In this document: one piece after another, positions 9,697 to 20,423 of the stretch
Position numbering within the stretch: position 1 is the stretch's first letter
How the letters are laid out: each line of letters starts with the position of its first letter
DNA from: Cyanophora paradoxa
Lineage: Eukaryota; Glaucocystophyceae; Cyanophorales; Cyanophoraceae
Direction of reading: 5' to 3'
Length of the DNA: 64,000 nt
NCBI GenBank assembly: GCA_004431415.1
Contig: QPMI01000194.1
Coordinates: forward strand, 1 to 64,000
Position numbers and translations under genes: made by a program
Notes under the pieces: generated by a model
Databases searched by the model: none
Seen by the model: only the letters and a program-made list of their open reading frames with translations
What the model was told of the DNA's origin: nothing

Positions 9697-11668
9697 CTAC
9701 TTGGAGATGTAATCGCAAGCAAGCTTGACAATGCGAGTCATGTTAGTGTCTGGCCCGTACACCTAGAATCTCAAAGTTAGGCACAAAATCTTCGTAATCG
9801 AAGTGCATCATGTCGCACCTCAATAGTGACACCGAGTTCACCCTCCAGTTCCTTCATCATGCGAAGACCAGCCTGGTAATTCGGGCCTCCACGGCGGACG
9901 TAGATTCGAATGTTCGCCTCCCGCAGCTGGGTTGCATATTCCTTCATTGCCTGAGAACCAAGCTTGTAAGCTTGTGTGCTCAGAAAGAATATTGAAAAAA
10001 AAACAGACCGAGATAATGCCAGTGAACGTTGCCGCAACGTCTGTGCGTCGTGCTTAGTATGCACAACGAGACCAAGCAGAGCTCTAACGAGTGATTGCAC
10101 CAGTAAAGTTGGCGACACCACCGCCTGTACCACGGAAAGGTTATTGATATGATGAGCCGAAGATGAAATGCAGCAAGCGAACCAACAAGGAGAGCTCGCT
10201 TCCGCCCGTCCGGATTCCTTGTGGCGAGCTCAAGAAGTGTCTTGGCGAACACATACGTCTCCTTCTCATTGGGGTTGCCCGAATACTCGGCATAGTTCCC
10301 GAGCTCATGCCCAAAGTTGAGATCGACGACAGTGTCTGTGTAGATAACACTTGCGCCGCCTCCGGCGACCTGTCAGTTGCATTAGAACAAGGATCAGCAG
10401 ATGAACAAAGGCGATTGCACCATCGTCCATATCCTTGCATTGGGGTTGAGAACTGTTAGCTTCAGAGAAGCGCCACTCTTCTCGTCCATGAGCTGAATAC
10501 GCTTTTCCTGGGTGTGAAAACAAATAAATACGTGCTGAACATGAGGCGTAAATAAAAGAGCACCTCAGGTAGGAACTTGCGGCCCCAAGGCTGCGGGAAT
10601 TGGACATCCATCCACTTCTTGACGTTTTTAAAGAGGGCAGTCGAGTCTATGACGAAAAAAATAGATTAGAAAAACAGCTAAAACACAGCTTGCGCACGAG
10701 ACACGGACCAAGCTCGGCACGCATATCCAGCGGCGTCGGAATCTCTTCTTTGTCGAACGTGAAAGGATTCATTTCAAGAAGCGTAAAGTCGAGATCTTCG
10801 AAAACCTTGTACACCGCCTGAATGAATGACAGGATCTTCTTTTGACGAGTGTCGCTGATTTCGGGACAGTCCACGAGAGCCTGCTGTCCAATTAACGGAC
10901 CGATCGGCCCGATGCGCACAAAAAGAAAAGATCTGTACCGCAAGCTTTGCCATCGTTGCGGCATCATCAATGCTTTCACCGACAGCGATGTTGAGAGTAC
11001 GCATTTTGTCCCAGTGCTCCTCGACTTCAATACCGCCAGCCGGGGAGAAACGGATGGTATTGTCCGTGCGAGTGGACATGATGGAAAAGTAATACTCGCC
11101 TGCGGGAGCTTGGGGCATGAGCGCGGCCAGAAAAGCGAAAGGACCCGGGTGCGCACCCTCATGGGGGACGAAGGGCTCTACAATAAAGTTTGTGAGCACC
11201 CCGCGCACGCCGTTGTGGTCGATCTCTTTGCCGAGGCGGTCGGCGAGGAAGGCCTGTGCCGCCGGCCAGTCCGCGTTCAAGAGTACAAGGTTGTTCTTCC
11301 CGCGCTGGTGCGGGGAACAGTAAGATCGCATGGTGCACGCAGACAGGCTCGAAGGCACACCTGCCCGAACAGCATGTCTGGCTTGACGACCAACTTCTCT
11401 GTCAGGAGCCACGGGTTGTCAACAACGAGCTTCTTCTGATCGCTCTCCTGGGTGATTTCGACGCATCGCAGCTTCAACAACGTACTGCCGCGGGAAAGGG
11501 TTCGCCTCGATCGGAAAGAAATCGGATACGCTACTTACAGGGTGGAAAAGCGCGACAGGTGAGTCTTCAGCAGCAGTTTGGCCGAGTACTCTGTTTACAA
11601 AGTGTGCATCAGCGCTAGGGCCTCGCCGAGCGTGCGAGCGCCGCACCCCGGATCTTCTTGCGCGCCAT
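9697..11668 (-). CDS. ACLA: ATP-citrate lyase subunit A (ACLA)
   Basis: ACLA is the ATP-grasp/citrate-binding subunit of split ATP-citrate lyase, which makes cytosolic acetyl-CoA and oxaloacetate from citrate, CoA and ATP. Exon 1 starts at 11668 (MARKKIR). A GT-AG intron joins it to [18 protein letters not shown], the canonical N-terminus. Later exons encode [64 protein letters not shown], then LGVTIEV and [20 protein letters not shown]-stop at 9697. The order is that of the N-terminal part of animal ACLY and of plant and fungal ACLA. The partner subunit ACLB lies in the same window at 42255-45080. Divergent upstream neighbour: the deacetylase gene at 12150. Confidence 0.93.
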
Positions 11669-12149
11669 GCGAACGGGTGCGAGGTGCTGTGCGCGCGGCC
11701 GGCATCAGCGCGCGGAGGGACGGGCACGCGCCTTGCCGGCAGCGTGGTCGGCGCGGGAGGCTCACGGGTTGACGCACTCAGCTAGGGGGTGCCCTTTCCA
11801 CGCGACGGGTACGTGCTAAATAGCACTTTTTTTGACGGGCGCAACCTCGCGCAAGGTCAATTTCTCCAACTGCGACGACGTCGACGCTGCGGCTTGATAT
11901 ATTAACATGGCAGTTCATTGACCGCGCCGCGATCAAATTCTATCCGATGATCGGATCGGATCGGGTCATCGGATGAATCTGCGTTACTTTTCGGCTCAAA
12001 CATATCGTCGCACGTGCAAGAGCCCCACTGCCGTTGCGGCCCTGGCGGCCGGGCCGCGGCCCCGCCGGCCCTGGCGGTCCACGGCCCAGGGGTAGAGAGG
12101 AGAAGTAGGTCATCGTCGGCATGCGCCTTTAGCTACGTGCGCGGTGGCG
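11669..12149. promoter_or_regulatory. Divergent upstream region of ACLA and the deacetylase gene
   Basis: 480 bp separate the two start codons, so both promoters must lie here. It contains overlapping gatcggatcggatcgg and catcggatg words near 11942-11977 and a GC-rich block near 12030-12085. No core promoter element can be assigned with confidence. Confidence 0.4.
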
Positions 12150-13763
12150 ATGGTTCTCCCGGTAGTGTTTAATGAGCATCACGGCGTGCATGCAGCCCCC
12201 GTGGAATTCCTTAGCGGCGAGCTCGTTCCGTCGTTCGAAAAGCCAGAGCGTGCCGATCTGGTGATGCAGGCGCTGCGATCGACGAACATGCTTCGTGTCG
12301 AGGTAGTCGGCCCGCGAGAGTTTGACGACTCGCATATCGAGGCGGTGCACGACCGCGACTACCTGGACTACCTGCGCAACGTGTTCGCCGCCGGTCCGAA
12401 CGCGCTGCGTACGCGTGCGACGCCTCGCGCCGAGACCGACGCGCAGTCAAGGCCAAGCGCAATGTCCCGCACGGAGGTGCTCTTTCAGTTTGAAGGGTTT
12501 CCGGAACTCTAGCCTCACGGAGCGTACGCAGTATTCCCCGACACGTACGCCGCGGCCTCGAGCTTGCCCTCGAGCTCCTCCCACCATTCCGAGACGCTTC
12601 GATCGTCAGGATGAATACGCGTGCATTCGAGCACACGAAGTACCGCCGGCCGAGCTCGACCGCCATGTGCTGTGGTTACTACTGCTACGACATGTTCGCT
12701 GCCCCACAATTACCACGCTGCGTGTACCTGAACGACGTGGTTGAACGTTTCTCTGCAGGTCGACACCAGTGCTTGAGCGGACATATGAGGCGTCCCGTCT
12801 GGCGGCAAACTGTGCACTCACCGGGGCCAAGATGCTGCTCGAGGGAGAGACACAGCTTGTCTATGCGCTGTGCCGCCCCCCAGGCCACCACGCTGGCCGG
12901 GCGTTCTATGGCGGCTACTGCTACATCAATAATGCTGCAGTGGCAGCTGCACTTTTGAGAGGCAGGGGCGGGCCTAATGGAACCATGGCCCGGATTGCCA
13001 TCCTCGATATTGACTTCCAGTGCGGGCCTCGTCCGGCAGGCCTCAGGCTCACTGCTGAGTTTGTGATTCTTGGGGCCTTGGGGCGCAGTCATGGTAATGG
13101 CACACAGGAAATCTTCTACGACGACTCCTCTGTGCTTTACACATCGCTCCACGCTGACCCCGATACTGACGTGAGTCTGCTGTGATTTCATTGTGCACAT
13201 GGTATGCTCCTTATCCGAGCTCATTATTTGTCCCCGGCCAGTACCCATACTACAGGTGCCTCGATGCCCCGTCCCGAATTCTCCCCCCCCCCTCCCCCCT
13301 CCCCTCCCCACCCCCCTCTCTCCTCCCCCACTTCCTCAAAGCTCACCCAGTGCTGCAGTGGATATGTTGAGGAAAAAGGCATGGGCAGTGTATGTCCCGC
13401 TCTTTTGCGACCTTCCTTTCTTGCTCAACAAAGTCTTAATGCAGAGCACAGGGGGCAGGGGCAAACATCAATGTGCCCCTCCCACCAGGGACTGGTATGG
13501 CGGAGTACGTGGCTGCTCTACGACCTGTGCTCTCTGCCATCTCCACCTTCAATCCTGCCTATCTCATCATCTCTGCGGGGTTTGACACCCTCATGGGAGA
13601 TCCCATCGGGAGCTTCACAATGCGTGCTGAAGAGTATGGCCAAATTGGCCTGGCGGTGCGGGAAGCCCTGAAGATTCCCACCCTCGTTGTTCACGAGGGT
13701 GGCTACAATCTTGCTGACATGCCCACTGCGGTTGTGCACCTGCTTGCTGCCCTCCATGGTTGA
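12150..13763 (+). CDS. Class II histone deacetylase / acetylpolyamine amidohydrolase family protein
   Basis: Zn-dependent deacetylase of the arginase fold acting on acetyl-lysine or acetylpolyamines. Exon 1 starts at 12150 (MVLPVVFNEHHGVH). Later exons give GYYCYDMFAA near 12670, CRPPGHHAGRAFYGGYCYIN near 12870 (paired active-site His), and DIDFH joined over a short intron to HGNGTQEIFY (metal-binding Asp and His). Then follow YPYY, GANINVPLPPGTGMAEYV, AYLIISAGFDTLMGD (metal-binding Asp) and LVVHEGGYN near the C-terminus. This order matches bacterial-type HDAH/AphA and class II HDACs rather than RPD3-type class I. All catalytic motifs are present. A polyadenylation-like aaataaataaa follows the stop at 13776. 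The substrate, histone or polyamine, cannot be told from sequence. Confidence 0.88.
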
Positions 13764-14410
13764 GCCATCTTTCCAAATAAATAAAACGCTTTTGAACTCC
13801 AAACCTCGTTAGGCTCAGCGGAAGTAGCGTAAAGTAGACATGTGCTACACCCTAGCGGCTAGCGCCAGCTAGCTGTAGCTAGCTAACTTTGTCCCCCAGG
13901 CTACGTTCACGTATACGTATGCATATGCATCATTCTGCGTGCATATGATCGTTTGTGCCTTGGGCCTGCACGCGGGTCCTTCGCCTTTCGTCAAAACCGT
14001 ACAACCGGCTTGGGCGTGTCTTATATATACTTTTCGAATTCTTCTTCCTCACACATCCAATTCGGGGCCTCTCAGAGTCTGCGGCTTTGTCATACCCAGG
14101 CGACGTCTTGCTGGCTTGGATGTGTCTACTGCATTCTCTCTCTCTTTCGAAAAGTTCTTCCGAGTTCTTCTTCACTGTGCCATGGTGCCCAGTGGCCCAG
14201 TGGCACGGGCAAGTTTGAAGTTTTCAAGTTTCAAGCTGGTCGCCCGAGCCTCGGAGCTCTCTAGCTTTACCTAGGGTCCCGAGTTCGAGCCTCGAGGGGA
14301 GTAACTAGCCCAGTAGTAATGCGTTTCCTTGCATCGCCTGCTGCTGCAACTGCAGCCCTCAGGCCTCAGCCCAGCTGCAGGCATGAGAGGGGGCCGCAGA
14401 AGTTGATTAG
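13764..14410. repeat. Convergent intergenic region with a dispersed repeat
   Basis: Gene-free. Positions 13960-14066 (gggtccttcgcctttcgtcaaaaccg, cggcttgggcgtgtcttata, atacttttc) match 23665-23760 and, in part, 40395-40440. Downstream, near 14275, a gagttcgagcctcg stretch resembles a pol III B box, but I could not fold a tRNA around it. Confidence 0.6.
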
Positions 14411-16536
14411 CTAGAGCAGGTCAAAGAAGTAATCAAGAGCCGAGCCTAGCTCCCAGAGTGCTACACCACATCCGAGTTCTCCAGCCATCCTTAGCCGTGC
14501 CTGCAATGCTGCCAGACTCGGGTAGTAAACTGCCTGGATGTCATGGGCTGAGTTTGGCAGGTGAGGAGGGCTAAGCTGGCACCACGGCGACTCTGGTAGC
14601 CGGAACGCGTGTATGTGAAGGAGTGCTCCGCGGCATCAGGGCCCCAGGCAAGCGCTTTAGGTCGGTGCTTCTCCAGGAGCCTGACGAATTGTGCACCACT
14701 CACTGCCCATGCAGATGCCGCCGTTCCTGCTGGTGTTCTTTGGGGGACACAACACAGTTAGCTGGAAAACGAAAGTTACCGCGTGGAATGGGAAAGTCGA
14801 AGCCATGAAGGGCAAGCTGCAGCATGAGTGGGTGTTGTGTGGTCTGTGTGTGCACCCCAGGCTCCCCTGCCAAAGGCCCTTTTCAAATGGAGCGGCAATT
14901 CTTGGAGGGCGTATGGGCTGTGCAGACCGACGAGAGAAGAGAGAGCAGTGCGGGCCCATGAAAGAGGCGCAGTAGGGCCAGGAATTGCGGGGCTTGAGGC
15001 GTTGACAGCAGTAAGGACGAACGCTGGCATGCAGGGGCTGTGTCCTCACAGAGAAAACGAAATCACAAGATGGCGTCTTACCATCTGCGATGCCCCGGAG
15101 GATCTTCCAGTCTGCGGGGCCGAACACCTGCTGTGATTTCAGTTGCAGAGTTGAGCAAGTCACAAGGACAATGCAAGTGAGGGATGCAAAACGCCAGCTT
15201 ACGGAGGAGTCGGTGGGCACTTCGAGTACAAGTTCAGCCTTCTCCTTGTGGAGTGCGTCGGCCAGGCGAATCGCAAGCCGCTGCAGCGATGTGCGCAGTG
15301 CAGCAGTGGGCACGTGGCTGATGTTGCCGTACACTGAGGCAATAGTTGAATGCACAGTTGAGCAAGCCCAGAAAATGCGCTCAGAAAGCGGACAGACGAG
15401 CGAAGGTGAAGCCATCCAGGCCGTGCTGACGGATAGCAGATGTCAGGGTCTCCAGAAGGCGTTCCACTGCCAGGTAGTCGCTTGACAGCTGCTCAATTTT
15501 TACGGCCCGGCTTCTCGAATTGGGTTCACGTTCACGTTCGCACCCGCAGGACAAAGCTCTCATCACAGTCCGTAAATGCTAACCTTGGTACGACCTGTCA
15601 CATGGTTGAAAATCCATTCTTCGATGAGAGCCCAGCGATAAGTACCTTAGGGCCACCGCCAGACTTGCCTCGCAGATTCTTTAATAGTTTCTTGTCCACT
15701 ATATCACCTCCAATAAGCTCCACGCTCAGCATTGACAATGGCTCACGGGGCCGGAGCTGAGAGAGACAGCAGGGGGTTGGGTCCCCACATCAAGCGATCA
15801 GAGTCATGCGCACCTGAAACCACACAGGTGCTATGTGCGTAAACTTGGAGCGGAAGATCCGTGCACGCGTGTACGCTACTGAGCTCCACTGCGCGTCAAG
15901 TGTATTAAAACTTGCGACAAGGAGCCCTGCAGCAGAAACGCACCGGGGCCACATATGCAAGCACGAAACCGACAAGCTGACGACGTGAAACGTTTTCGTG
16001 GTACGATTTGTGATTCTTTAGGATATCCGACGCGGCCACCTGCTCGCTGACCAAGCCCCTTTGAAAAACCTATGAAAAAAATTAAGAAGAACATTATATT
16101 TATCGTGTCTCGAAAAATAACGTGATACGTTTGCGCAGAAACGCACGTTCTCCTTCAAGGACGAAAGTTCGGCAGCTGCCGGCTTGGCTGCAGTTGCAGC
16201 AGCCTGCGCAGGGTTCTTGGGAGGCGGCGCATCTGCATCCTTCTCGAATGCAGCTTCGCTACTTGAGACGACAGACTCCGCATCAATTTCGCCAGCACTC
16301 GCAGCACTGTCTGGTGTCGCGCAGGCGACGGCTGCGCACGTCACAAGGACCGCTGGGCAGAGGCTCAGGTCCAGCAAGCACCGGCGATGTGCGGGGGCCA
16401 GTACCGATCGCAAGAGCCCTGAAAACACCCCTACACATGCTCCAGCGCTAGCTGCGCCTGCTTGCGTAATGGTCCTCGCCTGCCTGTGCAGTGAGCGCAC
16501 GCGAACTCCCACCTCGAAGCGCACACGCACGCCCAC
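14411..16536 (-). CDS. Chitinase-domain-containing protein 1 (CHID1)-like, GH18 fold
   Basis: The GH18-like core follows CHID1 (SI-CLP) closely: [11 protein letters not shown] near 15950, joined by a short intron to [16 protein letters not shown] and HIAPVWFQL, then [12 protein letters not shown] near 15600, HGLDGFTF near 15430, [20 protein letters not shown] near 15260, [14 protein letters not shown] near 14950, [20 protein letters not shown] near 14670, and [17 protein letters not shown]-stop at 14411. Animal CHID1 is a secreted/lysosomal carbohydrate-binding protein that lacks the usual chitinase acid. Here the corresponding region after DGFTF falls at an exon end, so the catalytic Glu cannot be judged. 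The N-terminal exon (16536 to about 16130) encodes a hydrophobic stretch and an Ala-rich, acidic linker; the start codon is uncertain. Confidence 0.82.
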
Positions 16537-17625
16537 CTCGACGTCGTTCGAGGGAATCGAGGCGACGACGTGGGTATCGTATTATTTCGGACTGCCGTAG
16601 AATGTGATTTTCGAATTCCATGTCGACTCGAGCGCTCGAGCCGACATGGAATGCGAACTCTCGAAATATATCGATACGTATACATAGCTGGCCGCCCGAG
16701 CCCTCTAGTTAGGGCCCTGAGCTCGACTGAATTCGAACAACCGTTGAACGGGGGACACATATGATGCATCGGGTTCTGCCCCATGGCCATGCATATGGCC
16801 AGCCCGGTAATAAGTATACGTACGCGTATATATACATACGTACTAGTTCGAATTCTAAGCACGTGGACGTCTAGGCTACGTATATATATATACAGATATA
16901 TAGATCAAAATCTCAGCATCTAGATCTAGCGTTCGGACCACAGATTGGCCAATTGCAATGCATATGGCCCAAAAGCGCGGTCGATTCGAAATGATACTCA
17001 AGCTTTCTTTCCATCATCTTGTTCCTGATGCACATACCCCCTTGTCCACACCCACCCCTCACAAGCCCAATAAACTCCTGAAGCAAATTCTAGCTAAATA
17101 TAGCTAGCGCTAGAGCTCGAGGGTTGGCCATGGGTGTCGAAGCTAAGGTTGGGCGTCTCTGATTGCGATTACGATTAGGGTTCGGACGACGAAGCTTAAG
17201 GTTGGACGTCTTTGACGCGATCTCAATTGCAAGAGGCCAACAGGAGATGAGACAGGCTAGACAAAGATGGCCTCTGTGTGCTGCTGTCATGCACGTACCT
17301 GTCACCCCTCCTTCTTCTAGTGAGCTTTATTTACGACGAGCCCCTCCGGAGGCCGGTACAGATGCATATGCCGAGCCAGGCGGAGCTGATGGGAGCGCGC
17401 CCATGGCCAGCGACGAAGCTTCAAGGTCTTGGAATGCACGCCGGGGCGCAGAGCCTCCTAGCTATCAAGCTATATGCCTGGCTCAGTGCCGGCCCTCTGC
17501 CTCTCGAGTTCTGCACCCATCAATGCTTAGCGAGAGGCCCGGCCGTCATGCAAGGTTGCAGTCAAGAAAAAGAGAGTGTTATGTGGAATGATGATGTACA
17601 GAAAGCAAAGAATCTACAGGATAAA
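16537..17625. other. Gene-free region with palindrome and two repeat copies
   Basis: A near-perfect ~38-bp palindrome (attccatgtcg, ctcgagcgctcgag, cgacatggaat) lies around 16613-16653. Positions 16979-17075 match 49291-49390 (tcgattcgaaatgatactca, cttgttcctgatg, gtccacacccacccctca). Inverted units of the ~50-bp family sit at 17131-17222. No gene supported. Confidence 0.55.
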
Positions 17626-18030
17626 TCACTTGACTTTGTTGGCGGGGCCCGCGAACAGCCCGTTGGCGCGCTGCTCATCCCACTTCTGAATCTGCGGCCG
17701 CATCGCTCAGAACCCCGGCATTTGTTCGATTACATGACAAAAGCGCCTCACCCACTCCTCCGGGCACATGCTGGTGTACGTGCGGCGGAACTGCTCGCAC
17801 AACGGCGTCCCTTCGCCGCGAGCGGCGCGGCAGAGGTGGAATTCGTTGTACGAAGTCCAGCAGTGCTTCGTCTGGTTCTGATTCGGGAAGCGGGGGTCCG
17901 GCTCGTAGGTCTTTATGAAGTCCTTGGCATTAATCGTCACGCCATCGATCTGCGACTCGCCGGTCACCGCCGCCTGAGAACAGCTACACGGCGCCCGGAT
18001 TGCCGGCGGACGCACGTTTACGGTGGCCAT
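17626..18030 (-). CDS. COX6B: Cytochrome c oxidase subunit 6B (COX6B)
   Basis: Small intermembrane-space subunit of mitochondrial complex IV. Two exons, 18030-17752 and 17691-17626, join GT-AG to give 114 aa. The signature RFPNQNQTKHCW is followed by a C-x9-C pair (C..SYNEFHLC) and a C-x10-C pair (CEQFRRTYTSMC), the twin-Cys helical hairpin imported by the MIA40 route. After the splice it reads EWIQKWDEQRANGLFAGPAN-KVK-stop, the canonical C-terminus. The N-terminal ~45 residues are an organism-specific extension. It is divergent from the coiled-coil gene at 18184 with 153 bp between starts, including a run of 25 G. Confidence 0.95.
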
Positions 18031-18183
18031 GCTTCTGAACGAGGGACGATGACGTCGCTGGGCGAGAAATGGAAGTGGGGGGGGGGGGGGGGGGGGGGGG
18101 GACGAGCATACCAGTATCCCCCCTGAGTTTGAAGTTTGCCCGCGAGCAGGCGAGGTGCAGCGGGGCGCACGAGCGAGCAAGAC
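18031..18183. promoter_or_regulatory. Compact divergent promoter with a (G)25 tract
   Basis: 153 bp between the COX6B and coiled-coil gene start codons. A homopolymer of 25 G occupies 18077-18101. Such a tract can form G-quadruplexes and is prone to length change. Confidence 0.55.
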
Positions 18184-19680
18184 ATGGCTACTGGGGCGGG
18201 TCTAAACGAGCGAGATGAGCGAAGCTCGGTTGTCTTGCAGCTGGCGGCTGAGAACGAGCGCGCTCAGAGCGAGCTGCAGGCGGCTAGGCGGCAGCTCGGC
18301 GTCTTGCAGAATCAAGTTAGGGAGATGAGTTGCGCCATCCGAGTTCTCTCGCAGGACGCAGGCAGCCAAAGCAGCGCAAAGCAGGTCGGCATGCCGGCGC
18401 ATCGGGCATGCTGCTCCCGGCAGCCTTGCGCAGCACGATCGATCCGATCCGGCTTTGTTCGCGCAGATCATTGCCCGGCAAGCGAGGGAGCGGTGCGAAC
18501 TCGAGAACACCGTCGAGGCCATGCGCTTGAGAGCTGAAGTTGCAGAGCGGGACGCGGCAAGGTCAGCTTTTGATTCAGTAAAATTGCTGAACTGTATGTG
18601 ACCGCCTGCAATAGTTTGCGCGCCGAGCTCGAAGAGATGAAGGTGCAGCTCATTCAGGAAATGCGTCTTTTTATTTGTCTGAAACAACTTAAAAAAGGGT
18701 CACATGCGATCCAATGGGGCATCGCGCATGCGTCTGGAGGAAAGCGTAGTACGTCAGGGAGTGGAGCTCAAGATGGCACATGACCGCGCAGAGAGTTCGC
18801 TGCCCTTGCTGCCCTGGAAGTTTTTTCGATCTTACCTACAGTCCTCCCAGAGCTGCAGCGTGAGTTGGACCAGTCCGCGTCGGCGTGGAAGGAGCTTTCC
18901 CAGAAGCTAGCGAGCTCCGAAGCAGAAGTTTCGGCACTTCGAGCTGAACTACATGACCGGACATCAGAGCTTTCAGTTCTTCGCGAGCAGCTTGCACAAA
19001 TTGAAGCAGCAGAGCAGACAAGGCTTACTTCAGGTTCTTCGAGCCTATCGCGTTCTTGTTGGTGTCACTGATCATATCGGCAGCAAAGCATGCTGATCGT
19101 GAAGCAATGGACCGAGCCATCCAGGCTGAGCGGGAAGGTTGGTTGCTTGATGCAGATCGTGATAAACTGACTGTGTCTAATGAGCTTCTACGGCGACCTA
19201 GTTTGTGATGCAGCTTTGGCGAGGCAGAGAGATGCATTTGACAGTGCACTGGGGCGTGAAAAAGAGACAAGCATGAGATTAGAGCAAGAAGTGAGGGCCC
19301 TGCAATGTATGGTATCAGACCTGGAGCCACTGAGGTGCCACTCTTCCTTTGGTGTGCCCTTCGTCTTATTCATCCGCTGTCTTTGCAGGAAGATGGTTGC
19401 GGAGTACAGGCAAAAGCTACTTCCTAGCAAAGAGTCTATCATCACTGCTCTCGACGAACAGTGCGCCCCCTGGCATGTGTTTCCGAGTAGTTTGATTGTT
19501 TGATTTCCGCGAAGGTGCAAGCAGTACGAGAGCACTATCCGCTCTCAGGAGAGAGCGATTGCGGAACTCTGCATGCAGCTGCAGGTACTTGGCATTATTT
19601 TCGGTTCGCTTTCGATGCCAACCGAATTATTGCGACAGAAGTCAAGGCAGAAGAAGGCGGGGGCGGCATGCAAGGCCTAG
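18184..19680 (+). CDS. Coiled-coil protein, function unknown
   Basis: Starts MATGAGLNERDERSS at 18184. Exons joined by short introns read almost entirely as heptad-like, Glu/Leu/Ala/Arg-rich sequence: LAAENERAQSELQAARRQL, ARQARERCELENTVEAMRL near 18470, SLRAELEEMKVQLIQEM near 18610, ASSEAEVSALRAELHDRTSE near 18910, LGREKETSMRLEQEVRAL near 19250, and YESTIRSQERAIAELCMQLQ near 19535. The last exon ends KKAGAACKA-stop at 19680. There is no globular domain or membrane segment. It could be a cytoskeletal, centrosomal, flagellar or golgin-type protein; sequence does not decide. A dispersed repeat begins immediately after the stop. Confidence 0.75.
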
Positions 19681-19683
19681 CCT

Positions 19684-19855
19684 GTCACCACACACTGCTC
19701 CGGTGTTGCCCAATGAGATTGAATTTGAGGAGACAGAACACTGTGGTTGCTGCCCTGCGCCAGGGCCTGGGTTATTCCGTTCCGGTGGTGTGAGACCACG
19801 CCTCGCCACCACCCTAGGGCCAGGGTCGAACTCTTGATGTCCGGTGGGGAGATGC
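19684..19855 (+). repeat. Dispersed ~170-bp repeat, copy 1
   Basis: Matches 52010-52180 in the same orientation with few differences: cactgct, tgttgcccaa, gattgaatttgaggagacag, ctgcgccagggcctgggtt, gagaccacgcctcgccacca and ttgatgtccggtgggg. Each copy lies just 3' of an unrelated gene. The central gagaccacgcctc part is not protein-coding in any consistent frame. Confidence 0.9.
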
Positions 19856-20423
19856 TGGACTGGGCCCAATCTCAGTCGGCCTGGGTCGGAATTTAGTCGG
19901 GCTTAGCAATTGGAAACGAACTAAATCGTAAGTCCAGGCTTCAAGTGTGGGATATAAACTGCGGCTGCCGTTGCCACAGGCGCATGGCCAGTCCACCAGC
20001 AATTGCGATTGCAAGTTGGCAAGCAATTGCGCATGCGTTGCCCTCTACAAGGCTAAATCTGAGGGGAGTAATTATAATGCGCACCGAGGATCGAGGCTCC
20101 CCGCGGACACTAGTACTGGCTATAGCACTGTCATGATCACAGGCCCCATGCATATATATGGCCAGGCCAATATTATGGGTACTGTGGTACCGGTAGTACA
20201 TGTGTGACATCCGGATCCCGTCGTCTAGGCGGTGGCGGGAGCCCCTGTGAGCTCGAGAGCTCTGCAGCTGGGGCATAGAGCCAGCCTGCGCATGCGGTGA
20301 GGCGACCAGGGCTTAGGGGTGAGGTGGTGAGGAATAACTCAGGTGAGGCGGCCAGGGGTACGGGTGCGGACAAGCCGACCATCGGGCGCTCGCTTCATCG
20401 GCGCAGCACGCTCTCCGTCCAAG
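19856..20423. other. Intergenic region upstream of RPN10
   Basis: Contains self-complementary words (catgcatatatatgg, ggtaccggtac) and short GC-rich direct repeats (gaggcgaccagggct, gaggcggccaggggt) at 20299-20360. No gene supported. Confidence 0.4.

Noticed and set aside
14230-14310. Possible tRNA or tRNA-derived SINE (gagttcgagcctcg B-box-like word)
   Set aside because: No box A at the right distance and no cloverleaf could be folded by eye.
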